The notes: generated from the letters alone by a model not told the origin. Shown: positions 7,565 through 14,665, counted from the first letter of the stretch. The stretch: DNA of 14,934 nucleotides from Clostridia bacterium (GCA_900763885.1 CAAFLY010000094.1:1-14934); one strand, 5' to 3'. A program made the numbers and translations.

Positions 7565-7614
7565 AAAAACTCCTGTCCCGGCAAAATCGAATTCCGAAAT
7601 TGCTGGGACAGGAG
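7565..7614 (-). terminator. T-box intrinsic terminator
   Basis: On the minus strand, CTCCTGTCCC (7614-7605) pairs perfectly with GGGACAGGAG (7579-7570), followed by TTTTT (7569-7565). The 5' arm can instead pair with the T-box sequence ending ACAGG (7633-7628), giving the mutually exclusive antiterminator. Confidence 0.95.
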
Positions 7615-8010
7615 CGAAAAACTTGTTCCTGTGGTGCCACCCGGCTTGATGACCTGTGCAAATCCACTGCGCGAAGCCGTCAAACGCCTCGCCTGCGGGA
7701 AATCCGCTCTGTCATCCTCTCTTGCGTACACGCAATACGCCGCTTTTGTTTACGGAGAAGCTGTATCTCCGGCGCACATACTCTGGTTTTGCCATTCCGT
7801 ACTCTGTGTTCACGGGATTTTTGGATTCCACCATCGCTCTCGGCATATCGCGTTCGTGCGCCATATCCCCAAAGCCCAGGCAGTCCCACCATTTCTGATT
7901 GCCCTCAGACGTCCATTCGATCCGGTACCGTTGCCGCCGCAATTCCACCATCTGCGACTCTCTGTGTGCCGTGTGCGGGATCTACTTACTCGTCCTCTGC
8001 GGTTTGTTCT
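7565..8010 (-). ncRNA. T-box leader, tryptophan specifier (UGG)
   Basis: Stem I is complete on the minus strand. GACG pairs with CGTC around the specifier loop (AGTAAGTA opposite GAATGGA), then GATCC pairs with GGATC. An AGAGAG bulge and a distal hairpin with loop GATGGTGGAAT follow. The specifier triplet is TGG at 7915-7913, preceded by GAA and followed by A, so it reads tRNA-Trp. The T-box sequence CGGGTGGCACCACAGG is at 7643-7628, followed by the terminator. Uncharged tRNA-Trp should favour antitermination and turn on the transporter. The stretch between specifier and T-box (about 270 bases) is long and holds extra hairpins: CGGAGA/TCTCCG near 7770, and GATGAC 7716-7711 with GTCATC 7653-7648. 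Confidence 0.93.
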
Positions 8011-8016
8011 GTCGAT

Positions 8017-8045
8017 AGTATAGCACGCCGCTTCCGTTTTGTCAA
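8017..8045 (-). promoter_or_regulatory. Promoter of the T-box/tryptophan transporter operon
   Basis: On the minus strand, TTGACA (8045-8040) and TATACT (8022-8017) are 17 bases apart. Transcription would start near 8010, just before T-box stem I. Confidence 0.9.
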
Positions 8046-8089
8046 GAGGAAATTCTGCAAAATTATACTTAAACCACAAAATTACCGCG

Positions 8090-8434
8090 TCAGGATGCAA
8101 TATATCGATTGAGCCAGATGGTGCCAAGCTCCAGCGCACCGGAGAGACCGTCCTCCATAGCCTGCCGCACGACCCGTTTGTCCTTCGGGAGCGTCTGATC
8201 CGTTTTGAGAAGCTGCACAAAGACCTTATCCGGCACCTCGTTTCCCTTATACTCCTTCATCGACATGATGACCATCTCCACCACATAACCCTCGTCCAGA
8301 CTGCCGTAACAGAGAATGTTCTCCTCACGCACAAGCGGACGGTTTTTATATAACAAAAATGTGCCGTCCACAGTGGAGCGGATGTCGGCGCGGTTGATCT
8401 TATCGGATGCCTTCGTCGTATTCTTATCAGCCAT
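8090..8434 (-). CDS. Conserved-looking hypothetical protein, 114 residues
   Basis: The ATG at 8434 is chosen because AAAGGA lies 11 bases upstream; an in-frame TTG three codons earlier is too close to it. The product is soluble and mixed-charge, with no signal peptide, membrane segment or cysteine pair. It starts with a Lys/Asp/Thr-rich tail (about 1-22), followed by a compact region beginning TVDGTFLLYKNRPLVREENI and a C-terminal helix near MEDGLSGALELGTIWLNRYI. I do not recognise the family. It has its own promoter at 8566-8594. It ends 45 bases before the -35 box of the tryptophan operon, with no obvious terminator between, so some read-through is possible. Confidence 0.75.
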   Translation of the reverse strand: MADKNTTKASDKINRADIRSTVDGTFLLYKNRPLVREENILCYGSLDEGYVVEMVIMSMKEYKGNEVPDKVFVQLLKTDQTLPKDKRVVRQAMEDGLSGALELGTIWLNRYIAS

Positions 8435-8461
8435 ACTATTCAAATTCCTTTCGCATTATAA

Positions 8462-8549
8462 GGAAAACGCTGATTTCAGGTTGTTTTTGCGCTGGAAAGA
8501 CCACAAAGCCAAGCCTTTTGCCGCAAAAGCACGATATATTCAGCGCATC
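8462..8549. mobile_element. MITE-like 88 bp hairpin element, copy 2
   Basis: The element has imperfect inverted ends: GGAAAACGCTGA on the left, and GATGCGCTGA on the right read as reverse complement. TTTTGCG and CGCAAAA arms lie inside. Flanks ATAA (8458-8461) and CTAA (8550-8553) are similar but not identical. Positions 8470-8490 match the reverse complement of copy 1 (829-849) at 19 of 21 bases. The right half also aligns (CCTTTTnnCGCAAAA). It lies inside the 5' untranslated leader of the gene at 8434, between its promoter and its ribosome site. Confidence 0.65.
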
Positions 8550-8565
8550 CTAAGGTGATTATTCA

Positions 8566-8594
8566 ATTATACCTGCTTTGGGAGGAAAAGTCAA
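8566..8594 (-). promoter_or_regulatory. Promoter of the hypothetical gene at 8090-8434
   Basis: On the minus strand, TTGACT (8594-8589) and TATAAT (8571-8566) are 17 bases apart. The predicted start near 8559 puts MITE copy 2 in the transcribed leader. Confidence 0.85.
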
Positions 8595-8626
8595 TGGATT
8601 CGACGAAAGCATTTTGTGAACAATTT

Positions 8627-9766
8627 TCAAATCTTATGGAAAATATCCAAAAAACGATCTACATCCGCCGCGCGGTTGCCGTATCCGAAGCTGACACGGA
8701 CCGTGCCGTTCTCCGCGGTGCCAAGCGTCCGGTGCGCGATCGGTGCGCAGTGATAGCCGCTGCGGACACAGATCCCATGCTCGTTCAACCGATACGCGAT
8801 CTCTCCGGGCAGCATTCTGTCCATGGTAAACGACACCGTACCGCGGTCATAGGCTCCATGTACCGTCACACCATCGCACCTCGACAGCGCGTCACCGAGT
8901 CGGATGGCGTATTGCGCGGCGTTTTCGGCAATTTCGGGATGTGCTTTCCGATATAGAATGCCCTCGCGCAGTCCGGCGATCCCCGGGGTACAGAGCGTTC
9001 CCGCCTCCAGACGCTCCGGAAGCTCCGCAGGCATGGTGGGATCAAGCGAATGGGATCCGCTTCCGCCAAAGAGTAAGGGGGCAATCTCCGGCGCGTTTTC
9101 TCCGAGAAGCAACAGCCCCGTACCCTGTGGGCCGAGCAGTCCCTTGTGTCCGGGCAGACAAACTGCCGCCGCTCCCCATCCGTCCACATCGATCGGCAGA
9201 TGGCCACCGGATTGCGCCGCGTCCACGACAAACAGAAGTCCGCGCGTCCGACAGTATTCCGCAAGCAGCGCGACATTCCCGACGTGGGAGCAGACATTCG
9301 ACTGGTGGGTCAGAATGAGCATCCGTGTGGTCGGTGTGCTGTGCGCGTCGAGATACGGGAAAAGCGCATCACGCGGCGCGCCGGATGGATAGAGCGTGTG
9401 GGTCACACCGCGGATCTCGGCAAGATGACAAAGCGGGCGGTATGTCGCGTTGTGTGCCATGGCGTCGAGAAACACGTGATCTCCGTCCGACAATAGGCCT
9501 GTCAGCGCAATATTGAGCCCCTCCGTGGTATTTTTCGTGAATACGACCCGCTCCGGTGCAAGATGGAACATATCCGCGGCCACCTCCCGGCAGGTGTAGA
9601 TCTCCTCCGCCGCTTTTTCCGCCATCCTGTGAGATCCTCTGCCCGGATTGCCGCCGTGAAAGTCCATGCACTGCTCCATGGCGTGGAGGATACAGGGCGG
9701 ATGCGGATATGTCGTGGCGCCGTGGTCGAGATAGAGGATTTTTTCCGAGCGTTTCCGGCAGAACAT
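8627..9766 (-). CDS. Class V aminotransferase / cysteine desulfurase family protein
   Basis: The 379-residue PLP enzyme uses the ATG at 9766. GGAGG lies 8 bases upstream, while the in-frame ATG at 9781 has no good ribosome site and overlaps the previous stop. It begins with a YLDHGATTYPHPP phrase typical of SufS/CsdB-like desulfurases. It has the pyridoxal-phosphate aspartate in VVDAAQS (about 182), the Schiff-base lysine in LPGHKG (Lys 208), and a candidate persulfide cysteine in RSGYHCAPIAH (Cys 340). It would take sulfur, or selenium, from cysteine or selenocysteine. The DUF3343-type carrier gene just upstream is the plausible acceptor. No SufU or NifU gene is next to it, so a role outside Fe-S assembly is likely. 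The exact substrate is not shown by sequence. Confidence 0.9.
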   Translation of the reverse strand: MFCRKRSEKILYLDHGATTYPHPPCILHAMEQCMDFHGGNPGRGSHRMAEKAAEEIYTCREVAADMFHLAPERVVFTKNTTEGLNIALTGLLSDGDHVFLDAMAHNATYRPLCHLAEIRGVTHTLYPSGAPRDALFPYLDAHSTPTTRMLILTHQSNVCSHVGNVALLAEYCRTRGLLFVVDAAQSGGHLPIDVDGWGAAAVCLPGHKGLLGPQGTGLLLLGENAPEIAPLLFGGSGSHSLDPTMPAELPERLEAGTLCTPGIAGLREGILYRKAHPEIAENAAQYAIRLGDALSRCDGVTVHGAYDRGTVSFTMDRMLPGEIAYRLNEHGICVRSGYHCAPIAHRTLGTAENGTVRVSFGYGNRAADVDRFLDIFHKI

Positions 9767-9770
9767 GACG

Positions 9771-10025
9771 TTATCCTCCATAGCCGCCGAGAATATCGCC
9801 GTAGGATACCCGGTGTGCTGTCAGACAATCGACCGCGGCAGAACATGCGCCGCAGACCTCCAGTCCGAACGCGCAGCCGTGTCGGGTCAGTGACGGATCG
9901 ATGGAGACAATTTCGGCGGAAATACCGCATTTGCGCAGCACCTGTCTGCCGCGTGAGGCGTGGGTCTGGGACCGCATGGCGATGATGCAGCCGCCGTTTT
10001 GTGAGGCATAGGATGGACGGTTCAT
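9771..10025 (-). CDS. DUF3343 family putative Se/S carrier protein
   Basis: The 84-residue product starts at the ATG at 10025, with GGAAGG 10 bases upstream. An in-frame ATG ten codons earlier lacks such a site. The core reads IIAMRSQTHASRGRQVLRKCGISAEIVSIDPSLTR (split here by family pattern: an AMxSxxxA loop, then a short strand-helix), followed by HGCAFGLEVCGACSA. Those cysteines match the carrier-type DUF3343/YedF-like proteins found beside cysteine desulfurases in Clostridia. It is the first gene of a pair: its stop lies four bases before the desulfurase start, and its last codons supply that gene's ribosome site, suggesting translational coupling. A sulfur or selenium relay is inferred. 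No clear promoter was found for the pair in the 170-base divergent gap. Confidence 0.85.
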   Translation of the reverse strand: MNRPSYASQNGGCIIAMRSQTHASRGRQVLRKCGISAEIVSIDPSLTRHGCAFGLEVCGACSAAVDCLTAHRVSYGDILGGYGG

Positions 10026-10138
10026 ACGTATATATCCTTCCCGCGTTTCCGGCATCCGACCGTATCACAGATGGGCAGTGCCGCCGCGTTTTTTTGATGG
10101 TTTCTCTACATCCTATGCGCGCGCTCTCGGTTCGGTGA

Positions 10139-10167
10139 TTGACTTTCGCCGACCTTTGTGGTATACT
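10139..10167 (+). promoter_or_regulatory. Promoter of the rRNA methyltransferase gene
   Basis: TTGACT (10139-10144) and TATACT (10162-10167) are 17 bases apart. The start would be near 10174, giving a leader of about 24 bases that contains the GAGG ribosome site. This rules out the longer upstream ATG at 10078 as start. Confidence 0.9.
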
Positions 10168-10197
10168 GTCGAAAGAAATACGAATCGAGGTGTGTGT

Positions 10198-11856
10198 ATG
10201 AAAGTGGGAGACCGACTGCGGCTGACGATTGCGGACGATACGGCGGAGGGGAAGGGGATCGCGCGGTCGGACGGCATGGTGTGCTTCGTGGACGGAGCTG
10301 TCGCGGGAGATATGTGCGAGGCGGAGGTTACGGAGATGCGGAAAAACTGCGCGGTCTGCAAAACGGTTGCGCTGCTGCAAAAAAGCCCCGATCGCGTGGA
10401 ACCGGATTGTCCCGTGTATGACCGCTGCGGCGGATGTACCTTGCGTCATGTGAACGCCCGCCATGCCCTCGATTGTAAGCGAAAGAGCGTATTACAGGCA
10501 CTGCGCCGCGTGGGTTTGGACGCGGTATCGGTTGCGGAAACGATCGCCACACCGGAGGGATCCTGCCGCAATAAGGTGATATTCCACTTTTCCCCACAGG
10601 ACAGAGACGGCGCGCGGGAGCTTGGGTATTACGCCGGAGAATCACATACGGTGCTGCCGGAGACGACGGATTGTGTCCAGCTGCCGCCGCGATTTCGGGA
10701 GATTGCCGCGTTTACGAGGACGTATGGGGGCGCGCATCCGGCATTTTTCGGGGAAGACCTCCACGCACTGTATCTCCGGCAGAATCGGTGCGGCAGAACG
10801 CTTGTCACCCTTACGACCGGCGGAGCCATGGCATCTCCCGCGAGCTTTGACGATTTTGCGAACGCTTTATGCCAAGCCTTCCCGGACACGATTGCCGGGG
10901 TACTGCACGCCACCGATCCGGCGGGAGAAGCGAATGTGCGCGGGGATGTGCGCCGATTTGCCAGACCGCGGTACACAACGGTTGCGGGAGACGGCTATCT
11001 GACGGACGATTTTCTCGGAGTGCGCTTTCACATCTCTCCGGACGGCTTTTTTCAGGTCCATCATGACGGAGCCGCGGTATTGGCGGATGTGGTCCTCGCG
11101 CGTGCCCATACGGTTTTGGACGGAAAAACGGACGCACGGATTGTGGATCTCTACTGCGGCAGCGGATTTTTCGCGCTTCTGCTCGCAAGGGCGTTTCCGC
11201 TATCCCTTGTCACCGGAATCGAATTGAACGAGGACGCCATCCGGGACGCGAAACAGAACGCGCGTGCTACAGGGATCGGAAATGTCCGTTTTTCACAGTC
11301 GGACGCGTATACGGCGTTTTCCAGATTTGCCGACACGGAGCGTCCGGAGCTTGTCGTTGTGGATCCGCCGCGTGCCGGTCTGGGAGACAAGATGTGCCGC
11401 GTCCTCGCAAATGCCGGTGTGCCGCATATCGTCTATGTTTCCTGCAACCCGCTCACCCTCGCCCGCGACTTACGGCAATTTGCCGATGCCGGATACGAAA
11501 TCGCCACCATCCAGCCTGTGGATATGTTCCCGCGCAGTGGACATATTGAGACGGTTGTCTTGCTTTCCAAGGGTGAGGTCGACTCGAAAAAGATTCGGGT
11601 TGAGTTCTCTTTGGAAGATATGGATATGTCTGAATTTCAGGATGGGGCAACTTATCCGCAGATCAAGGAGTATGTTTTGGAGCACACCGGGTTAAAGGTG
11701 TCCAACCTGTATATCTCACAAATTAAGCGAAAATGTGGGATTGGGGTTGGTAAGAACTATAATCTGCCGAAGTCAGAGGATTCCAGACAGCCCCAGTGTC
11801 CGCCGGAAAAAGAGAAAGCAATCCGAGAAGCATTCAAATATTTTGGGATGATCTAA
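10198..11856 (+). CDS. rlmD: 23S rRNA (uracil-C5)-methyltransferase, RlmD/RumA family, with 95-residue C-terminal extension
   Basis: The 552-residue product starts at the ATG at 10198, behind GAGG and downstream of the promoter. Residues 2-60 form a TRAM RNA-binding domain. Cysteines 71, 77, 80 (CPVYDRCGGC) and 159 match the RumA [4Fe-4S] ligands. The S-adenosylmethionine motif is IVDLYCGSGFFAL (about 315-327). VVVDPPRAG (387-395) is conserved, and the catalytic cysteine is Cys 416 in SCNP. The usual family end is HIETVVLLS, at 457. Beyond it a 95-residue tail (KGEVDSKKIRVEFSL to KYFGMI) is basic and helical and is encoded by more AT-rich DNA. The enzyme methylates U1939 and/or U747-type sites; RlmD versus RlmCD cannot be told apart here. 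Confidence 0.93.
   Translation: MKVGDRLRLTIADDTAEGKGIARSDGMVCFVDGAVAGDMCEAEVTEMRKNCAVCKTVALLQKSPDRVEPDCPVYDRCGGCTLRHVNARHALDCKRKSVLQALRRVGLDAVSVAETIATPEGSCRNKVIFHFSPQDRDGARELGYYAGESHTVLPETTDCVQLPPRFREIAAFTRTYGGAHPAFFGEDLHALYLRQNRCGRTLVTLTTGGAMASPASFDDFANALCQAFPDTIAGVLHATDPAGEANVRGDVRRFARPRYTTVAGDGYLTDDFLGVRFHISPDGFFQVHHDGAAVLADVVLARAHTVLDGKTDARIVDLYCGSGFFALLLARAFPLSLVTGIELNEDAIRDAKQNARATGIGNVRFSQSDAYTAFSRFADTERPELVVVDPPRAGLGDKMCRVLANAGVPHIVYVSCNPLTLARDLRQFADAGYEIATIQPVDMFPRSGHIETVVLLSKGEVDSKKIRVEFSLEDMDMSEFQDGATYPQIKEYVLEHTGLKVSNLYISQIKRKCGIGVGKNYNLPKSEDSRQPQCPPEKEKAIREAFKYFGMI
11569..11856 (+). other. C-terminal extension of the methyltransferase, probably derived from an integrated element
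   Basis: The last 95 codons follow the normal RumA end and differ in composition from the preceding GC-rich codons. They use many A/T-ending codons, as do the genes downstream. I recall similar tails (ending QCPPEKE...FGMI) on RumA proteins of gut Bacillota, and rumA 3' ends are known integration sites of conjugative elements. It is therefore likely an element-supplied replacement 3' end. The boundary is estimated to within about 10 codons. Confidence 0.55.
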
Positions 11857-11880
11857 TATCCTGTAAAATGGAGGTTTCTT

Positions 11881-12129
11881 ATGGATAGATTGATTTCTTG
11901 TGAGTTCAACATGGATACCGCTTGTGTGGAACTGAAATTTGCAAGTGGCAGTATGATTGCCATTGATACCATCGCCGTGGAGAATGAAGTTGCTGACAAT
12001 ATGTATCAGCGGTCAGAATTGGACTATCTGATCTACAATGATCCGATTGGATATGCAGACTTGATATTGAACGGTGATCCCGAAATTTATCTAAAAACTG
12101 TAACTGAATATAAACCGCTTGATAGTTAA
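11881..12129 (+). CDS. DUF6061-like small protein
   Basis: The 82-residue product starts behind GGAGG at a 6-base spacing, 24 bases after the methyltransferase stop, so it is probably cotranscribed. It is acidic and soluble, with a beta-rich start (ISCEFNMDTACVELKFASGS), a DTIAVENEVADN stretch, and a helix with SELDYLIYNDPIGYADLIL. I recall this type from integrative elements of Clostridia under the name DUF6061, but I cannot confirm that match here. No catalytic motif is visible. A terminator follows at once. Confidence 0.75.
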   Translation: MDRLISCEFNMDTACVELKFASGSMIAIDTIAVENEVADNMYQRSELDYLIYNDPIGYADLILNGDPEIYLKTVTEYKPLDS

Positions 12130-12139
12130 TCAACACTTC

Positions 12140-12172
12140 GCCCGTGGGAGAAATTCTGCGGGCAATTTTTTT
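12140..12172 (+). terminator. Terminator after the DUF6061-like gene
   Basis: GCCCG (12140-12144) and CGGGC (12159-12163) form a stem with a 14-base loop, followed by AATTTTTTT. It separates the methyltransferase/DUF6061 transcript from the BlaI-type operon. Confidence 0.8.
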
Positions 12173-12193
12173 GTATCTTTTCTGTGAACACTA

Positions 12194-12247
12194 TTGATTT
12201 TGGTTGTCTAATGTGGTAGACTATATGTGAAGTCTAATAGCGTAGAC
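12194..12247 (+). promoter_or_regulatory. Promoter and double dyad operator of the BlaI-type operon
   Basis: Two copies of the dyad GTCTA-N6-TAGAC occur at 12206-12221 and 12232-12247, with centres 26 bases apart. The spacers differ (ATGTGG and ATAGCG) while both arms are identical, the pattern of a selected protein-binding site. A promoter TTGATT (12194-12199), 17 bases, TAGACT (12217-12222) overlaps the first dyad. The second lies just past the start site, in front of the AAGGAGG ribosome site. They are the natural operators for the repressor encoded directly downstream. Confidence 0.8.
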
Positions 12248-12262
12248 AAGGAGGGCGTGAAT

Positions 12263-12634
12263 ATGGATTTTCCGAAGATTCACGAAAGTGAATATCGTTT
12301 TTGCTTGATTATGTGGGAGCATGAGCCGGTTACTGCTGTCGAGCTTGTAAAACTGTGCCAGGACCAACTCGGATGGAAAAGGACTACGACTTATACCGTT
12401 ATCAAGCGTCTTGGAGAGCGTGGTGTGCTGAAGAACGACAATGGCACTGTTACTTCTCTCGTTTCCAAAGATGATGCCCAGGCGTGTGAGATCGACGAAC
12501 TGGTTGAGAAGAAATTCGAAGGTTCTCTGCCTGCCTTTATCGCTGCTTTTACAAAGCATCAGGCTATGTCCGAAGATGAACTCGATGAAGTGCAGCGTAT
12601 GATTGACTGCATCAGGAAAGGAGGTTCACAATGA
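12263..12634 (+). CDS. BlaI/MecI/CopY family transcriptional repressor
   Basis: The 123-residue product starts at the ATG at 12263, behind AAGGAGG. An upstream in-frame ATG at 12227 overlaps the operator and is rejected. The winged-helix N-terminus reads IHESEYRFCLIMWEHEPVTAVELVKL, then GWKRTTTYTVIKRLGERGVLK, the recognition-helix phrase typical of BlaI/MecI. The C-terminal helical part (about 70-120) would dimerise. The family binds short dyads over its own promoter and is cleaved or released after a signal from the M56 partner. The stop overlaps the next start (ATGA), so the two are translationally coupled. Induction target and signal are unknown; no beta-lactamase gene is in the window. 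Confidence 0.93.
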   Translation: MDFPKIHESEYRFCLIMWEHEPVTAVELVKLCQDQLGWKRTTTYTVIKRLGERGVLKNDNGTVTSLVSKDDAQACEIDELVEKKFEGSLPAFIAAFTKHQAMSEDELDEVQRMIDCIRKGGSQ

Positions 12635-14631
12635 ACGAACTCTTTTTGAAAATCATCAACATGAGCATATCGGCAAGCTGGCTCGTCCTGGCAGTGCTGT
12701 TGCTCCGGTTTGTTTTGAAGAAAGCCCCCAAGTGGGTCAATGTCCTGCTCTGGGGCATCGTAGCAGTGCGGCTGGCTTTCCCATTTTCCATCGAGAGCGC
12801 ATTGAGTCTAATTCCAAGTGCCGAAACCATTCCGCCGAACATTGGAATGAATACCACCCCTACCATCAATAGTGGAATAAATGCAATAAACAATGCTGTT
12901 AATCCTATCATCAGCCAGTCCAATACTCCGATGGCTGGTGCCAGTGTAAATCCTTTGCAAATCACCATCGGTATCTTTGAATACATCTGGATTTTCGGCA
13001 TGATTGCACTTGCCTTATATACAGCTATCAGCTATTGGCGTCTGCATCGCAAAGTTGATACTGCCGTTCGCTACAAGGACAACATTTTCCAGAGCGAGAA
13101 TGTAAAATCTCCGTTTGTGCTTGGCATCATAAAGCCAAGAATCTATCTCCCGTTCAACATGAACGGTCAGGATCTGGAACACGTTGTTGCCCATGAGCAA
13201 GCACACATTCATCGTAAAGACCATTGGTGGAAACCCCTTGGTTTCCTCTTACTGACAATCCATTGGTTCAATCCTCTCATGTGGTTGGCTTATGTTCTGC
13301 TGTGTCGTGACATTGAGCTTGCCTGCGATGAAAAAGTCATCAAGGAACTTGGCAATGAGCAGAGAGCCGATTATATGCAAGCACTTGTTGCCTGTAGTGT
13401 AAACCGCCGCATGATCGCCGCTTGTCCTCTTGCCTTTGGCGAGGTAGGTGTAAAGGAGCGCGTGAAGTCTGTGATGAATTATAAGAAGCCTGCGTTCTGG
13501 GTTATTATTATTGCAGTCATTATTTGCGTGGGCGTTGCGGCCTGCTTCCTGACGAATCCTAAACAAGACCGCTATACATTGCGAATTGTTGTTCCCGCAG
13601 GAAGTCAAGAGGAATTTGTATATACGGAGGAGGAAGTCAGCACAGTCAGAAATTCAATCAAAATATGGTCTGGTGATGGATTGGGTGATACAGAAGTTCT
13701 TTTGTTCCCCGTTAATAAAACAGCAGAAACCGGATACACAGCCACTTATCTTACGCATGGTATGTCTGTGGAATTTGATGCAGAAAATGATACGTGGTTT
13801 AAGATTGGTGTGAATATGCAGAACCCCACCAATGAGGACATTATTGTTTATGTTGAAGTAGAAAATGTAGAAGTGCGTATTGTGGACGAGATAAATTCCG
13901 TAATAGAGTGGTTTGATTACCTTGAAACCCCTGATGAAATGAAATGGGACGGTAGTCTTGAAATCAGCCTCACCGAGTTTCCAGATGTGACCTTCCGTTG
14001 GACTTACGGAGAGATGCTGGCTGTTAAGGGTAGTAAAAGCACTTCACTTTATACGGGGATGCCAATCTGGAACGCCTATTTCTGCGACCTCACTGGCGAC
14101 GGTTTGCCTGAGTTGTGTTCTTCAATCAGTTGGGGCTCAGGCATGATTGACAACCGTGTCATTATCTATGACTATGCAAACGGAGTAAGCTATGAGCTGT
14201 CTGACAGAGGGTATTTTGATTTCACTCTCAGACAGGATCATCAAGATGGCCGCTTGTATGTAGATAAAACAAAATATCATACTGATGAACTGGTAGAAAC
14301 CGGCCGACTGGTTTTCAAGAATCATTGCATTCAGATTGAAGGTTTTTCCAACGAAGCGCATCAGGTGTTCCAAGCTGAAATTCTGGAAATTCATGATGGC
14401 AATTATCTTGTGAAGCCTGTTGAAGGTAGCTGGGAATTGAGTAGTGCAGACCGAATTGAAGTGCCGATCAGAAATGTGCATCCATCACCGGAACCTGAAA
14501 TCGGAGATGTGATCGAAATTGAATACGCTGGTGAAATCCTTGAAACCTATCCTGCACAAATTGCAGATGTTTATGGTATCAAGGTTATTGAGAAAAACAA
14601 AGGCTTTACCCATCTGGCAAACAATGATTAG
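12631..14631 (+). CDS. M56 family (BlaR1/MecR1-like) membrane metallopeptidase with a novel-looking extracellular region
   Basis: The 666-residue product overlaps the repressor by four bases. Membrane segments are near 13-29, 36-53, 111-136, about 201-221 and 290-307. The zinc motif is HEQAH (188-192), followed by ELACDE (229-234), the BlaR1 arrangement, in a cytosolic-facing protease domain. After the last membrane segment the outer part (308-666) has no penicillin-binding SxxK domain. It shows a beta-rich region, a calcium-loop-like DLTGDGLPEL (487-496) as in FG-GAP-type repeats, and a C-terminal stretch (about 575-655) resembling DUF3221-type beta domains. It probably senses an extracellular cue and triggers inactivation of the BlaI-type repressor. 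The ligand is unknown and is not obviously a beta-lactam. Confidence 0.9.
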   Translation: MNELFLKIINMSISASWLVLAVLLLRFVLKKAPKWVNVLLWGIVAVRLAFPFSIESALSLIPSAETIPPNIGMNTTPTINSGINAINNAVNPIISQSNTPMAGASVNPLQITIGIFEYIWIFGMIALALYTAISYWRLHRKVDTAVRYKDNIFQSENVKSPFVLGIIKPRIYLPFNMNGQDLEHVVAHEQAHIHRKDHWWKPLGFLLLTIHWFNPLMWLAYVLLCRDIELACDEKVIKELGNEQRADYMQALVACSVNRRMIAACPLAFGEVGVKERVKSVMNYKKPAFWVIIIAVIICVGVAACFLTNPKQDRYTLRIVVPAGSQEEFVYTEEEVSTVRNSIKIWSGDGLGDTEVLLFPVNKTAETGYTATYLTHGMSVEFDAENDTWFKIGVNMQNPTNEDIIVYVEVENVEVRIVDEINSVIEWFDYLETPDEMKWDGSLEISLTEFPDVTFRWTYGEMLAVKGSKSTSLYTGMPIWNAYFCDLTGDGLPELCSSISWGSGMIDNRVIIYDYANGVSYELSDRGYFDFTLRQDHQDGRLYVDKTKYHTDELVETGRLVFKNHCIQIEGFSNEAHQVFQAEILEIHDGNYLVKPVEGSWELSSADRIEVPIRNVHPSPEPEIGDVIEIEYAGEILETYPAQIADVYGIKVIEKNKGFTHLANND

Positions 14632-14665
14632 AAAATCACAAATATCGAATAATTAGTTTCAAGCA

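Noticed and set aside
7792..7841. A complete second tandem T-box
   Set aside because: The distal-loop-like and GAATGG strings recur, but the flanks of the second loop do not pair as in the first, and there is only one T-box sequence and one terminator.
7712..7951. Minus-strand open frame of 79 codons with tandem Trp codons inside the T-box
   Set aside because: It begins in the distal loop of stem I, with no ribosome site, and runs through conserved RNA elements. The coding look is probably an accident of purine-rich structured RNA.
8458..8553. TAAG or ATAA/CTAA as a clear target duplication of MITE copy 2
   Set aside because: TAAG occurs at both ends but does not fit the register of copy 1. 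In the matching register the flanks are ATAA and CTAA, only three of four identical, so no duplication is claimed.
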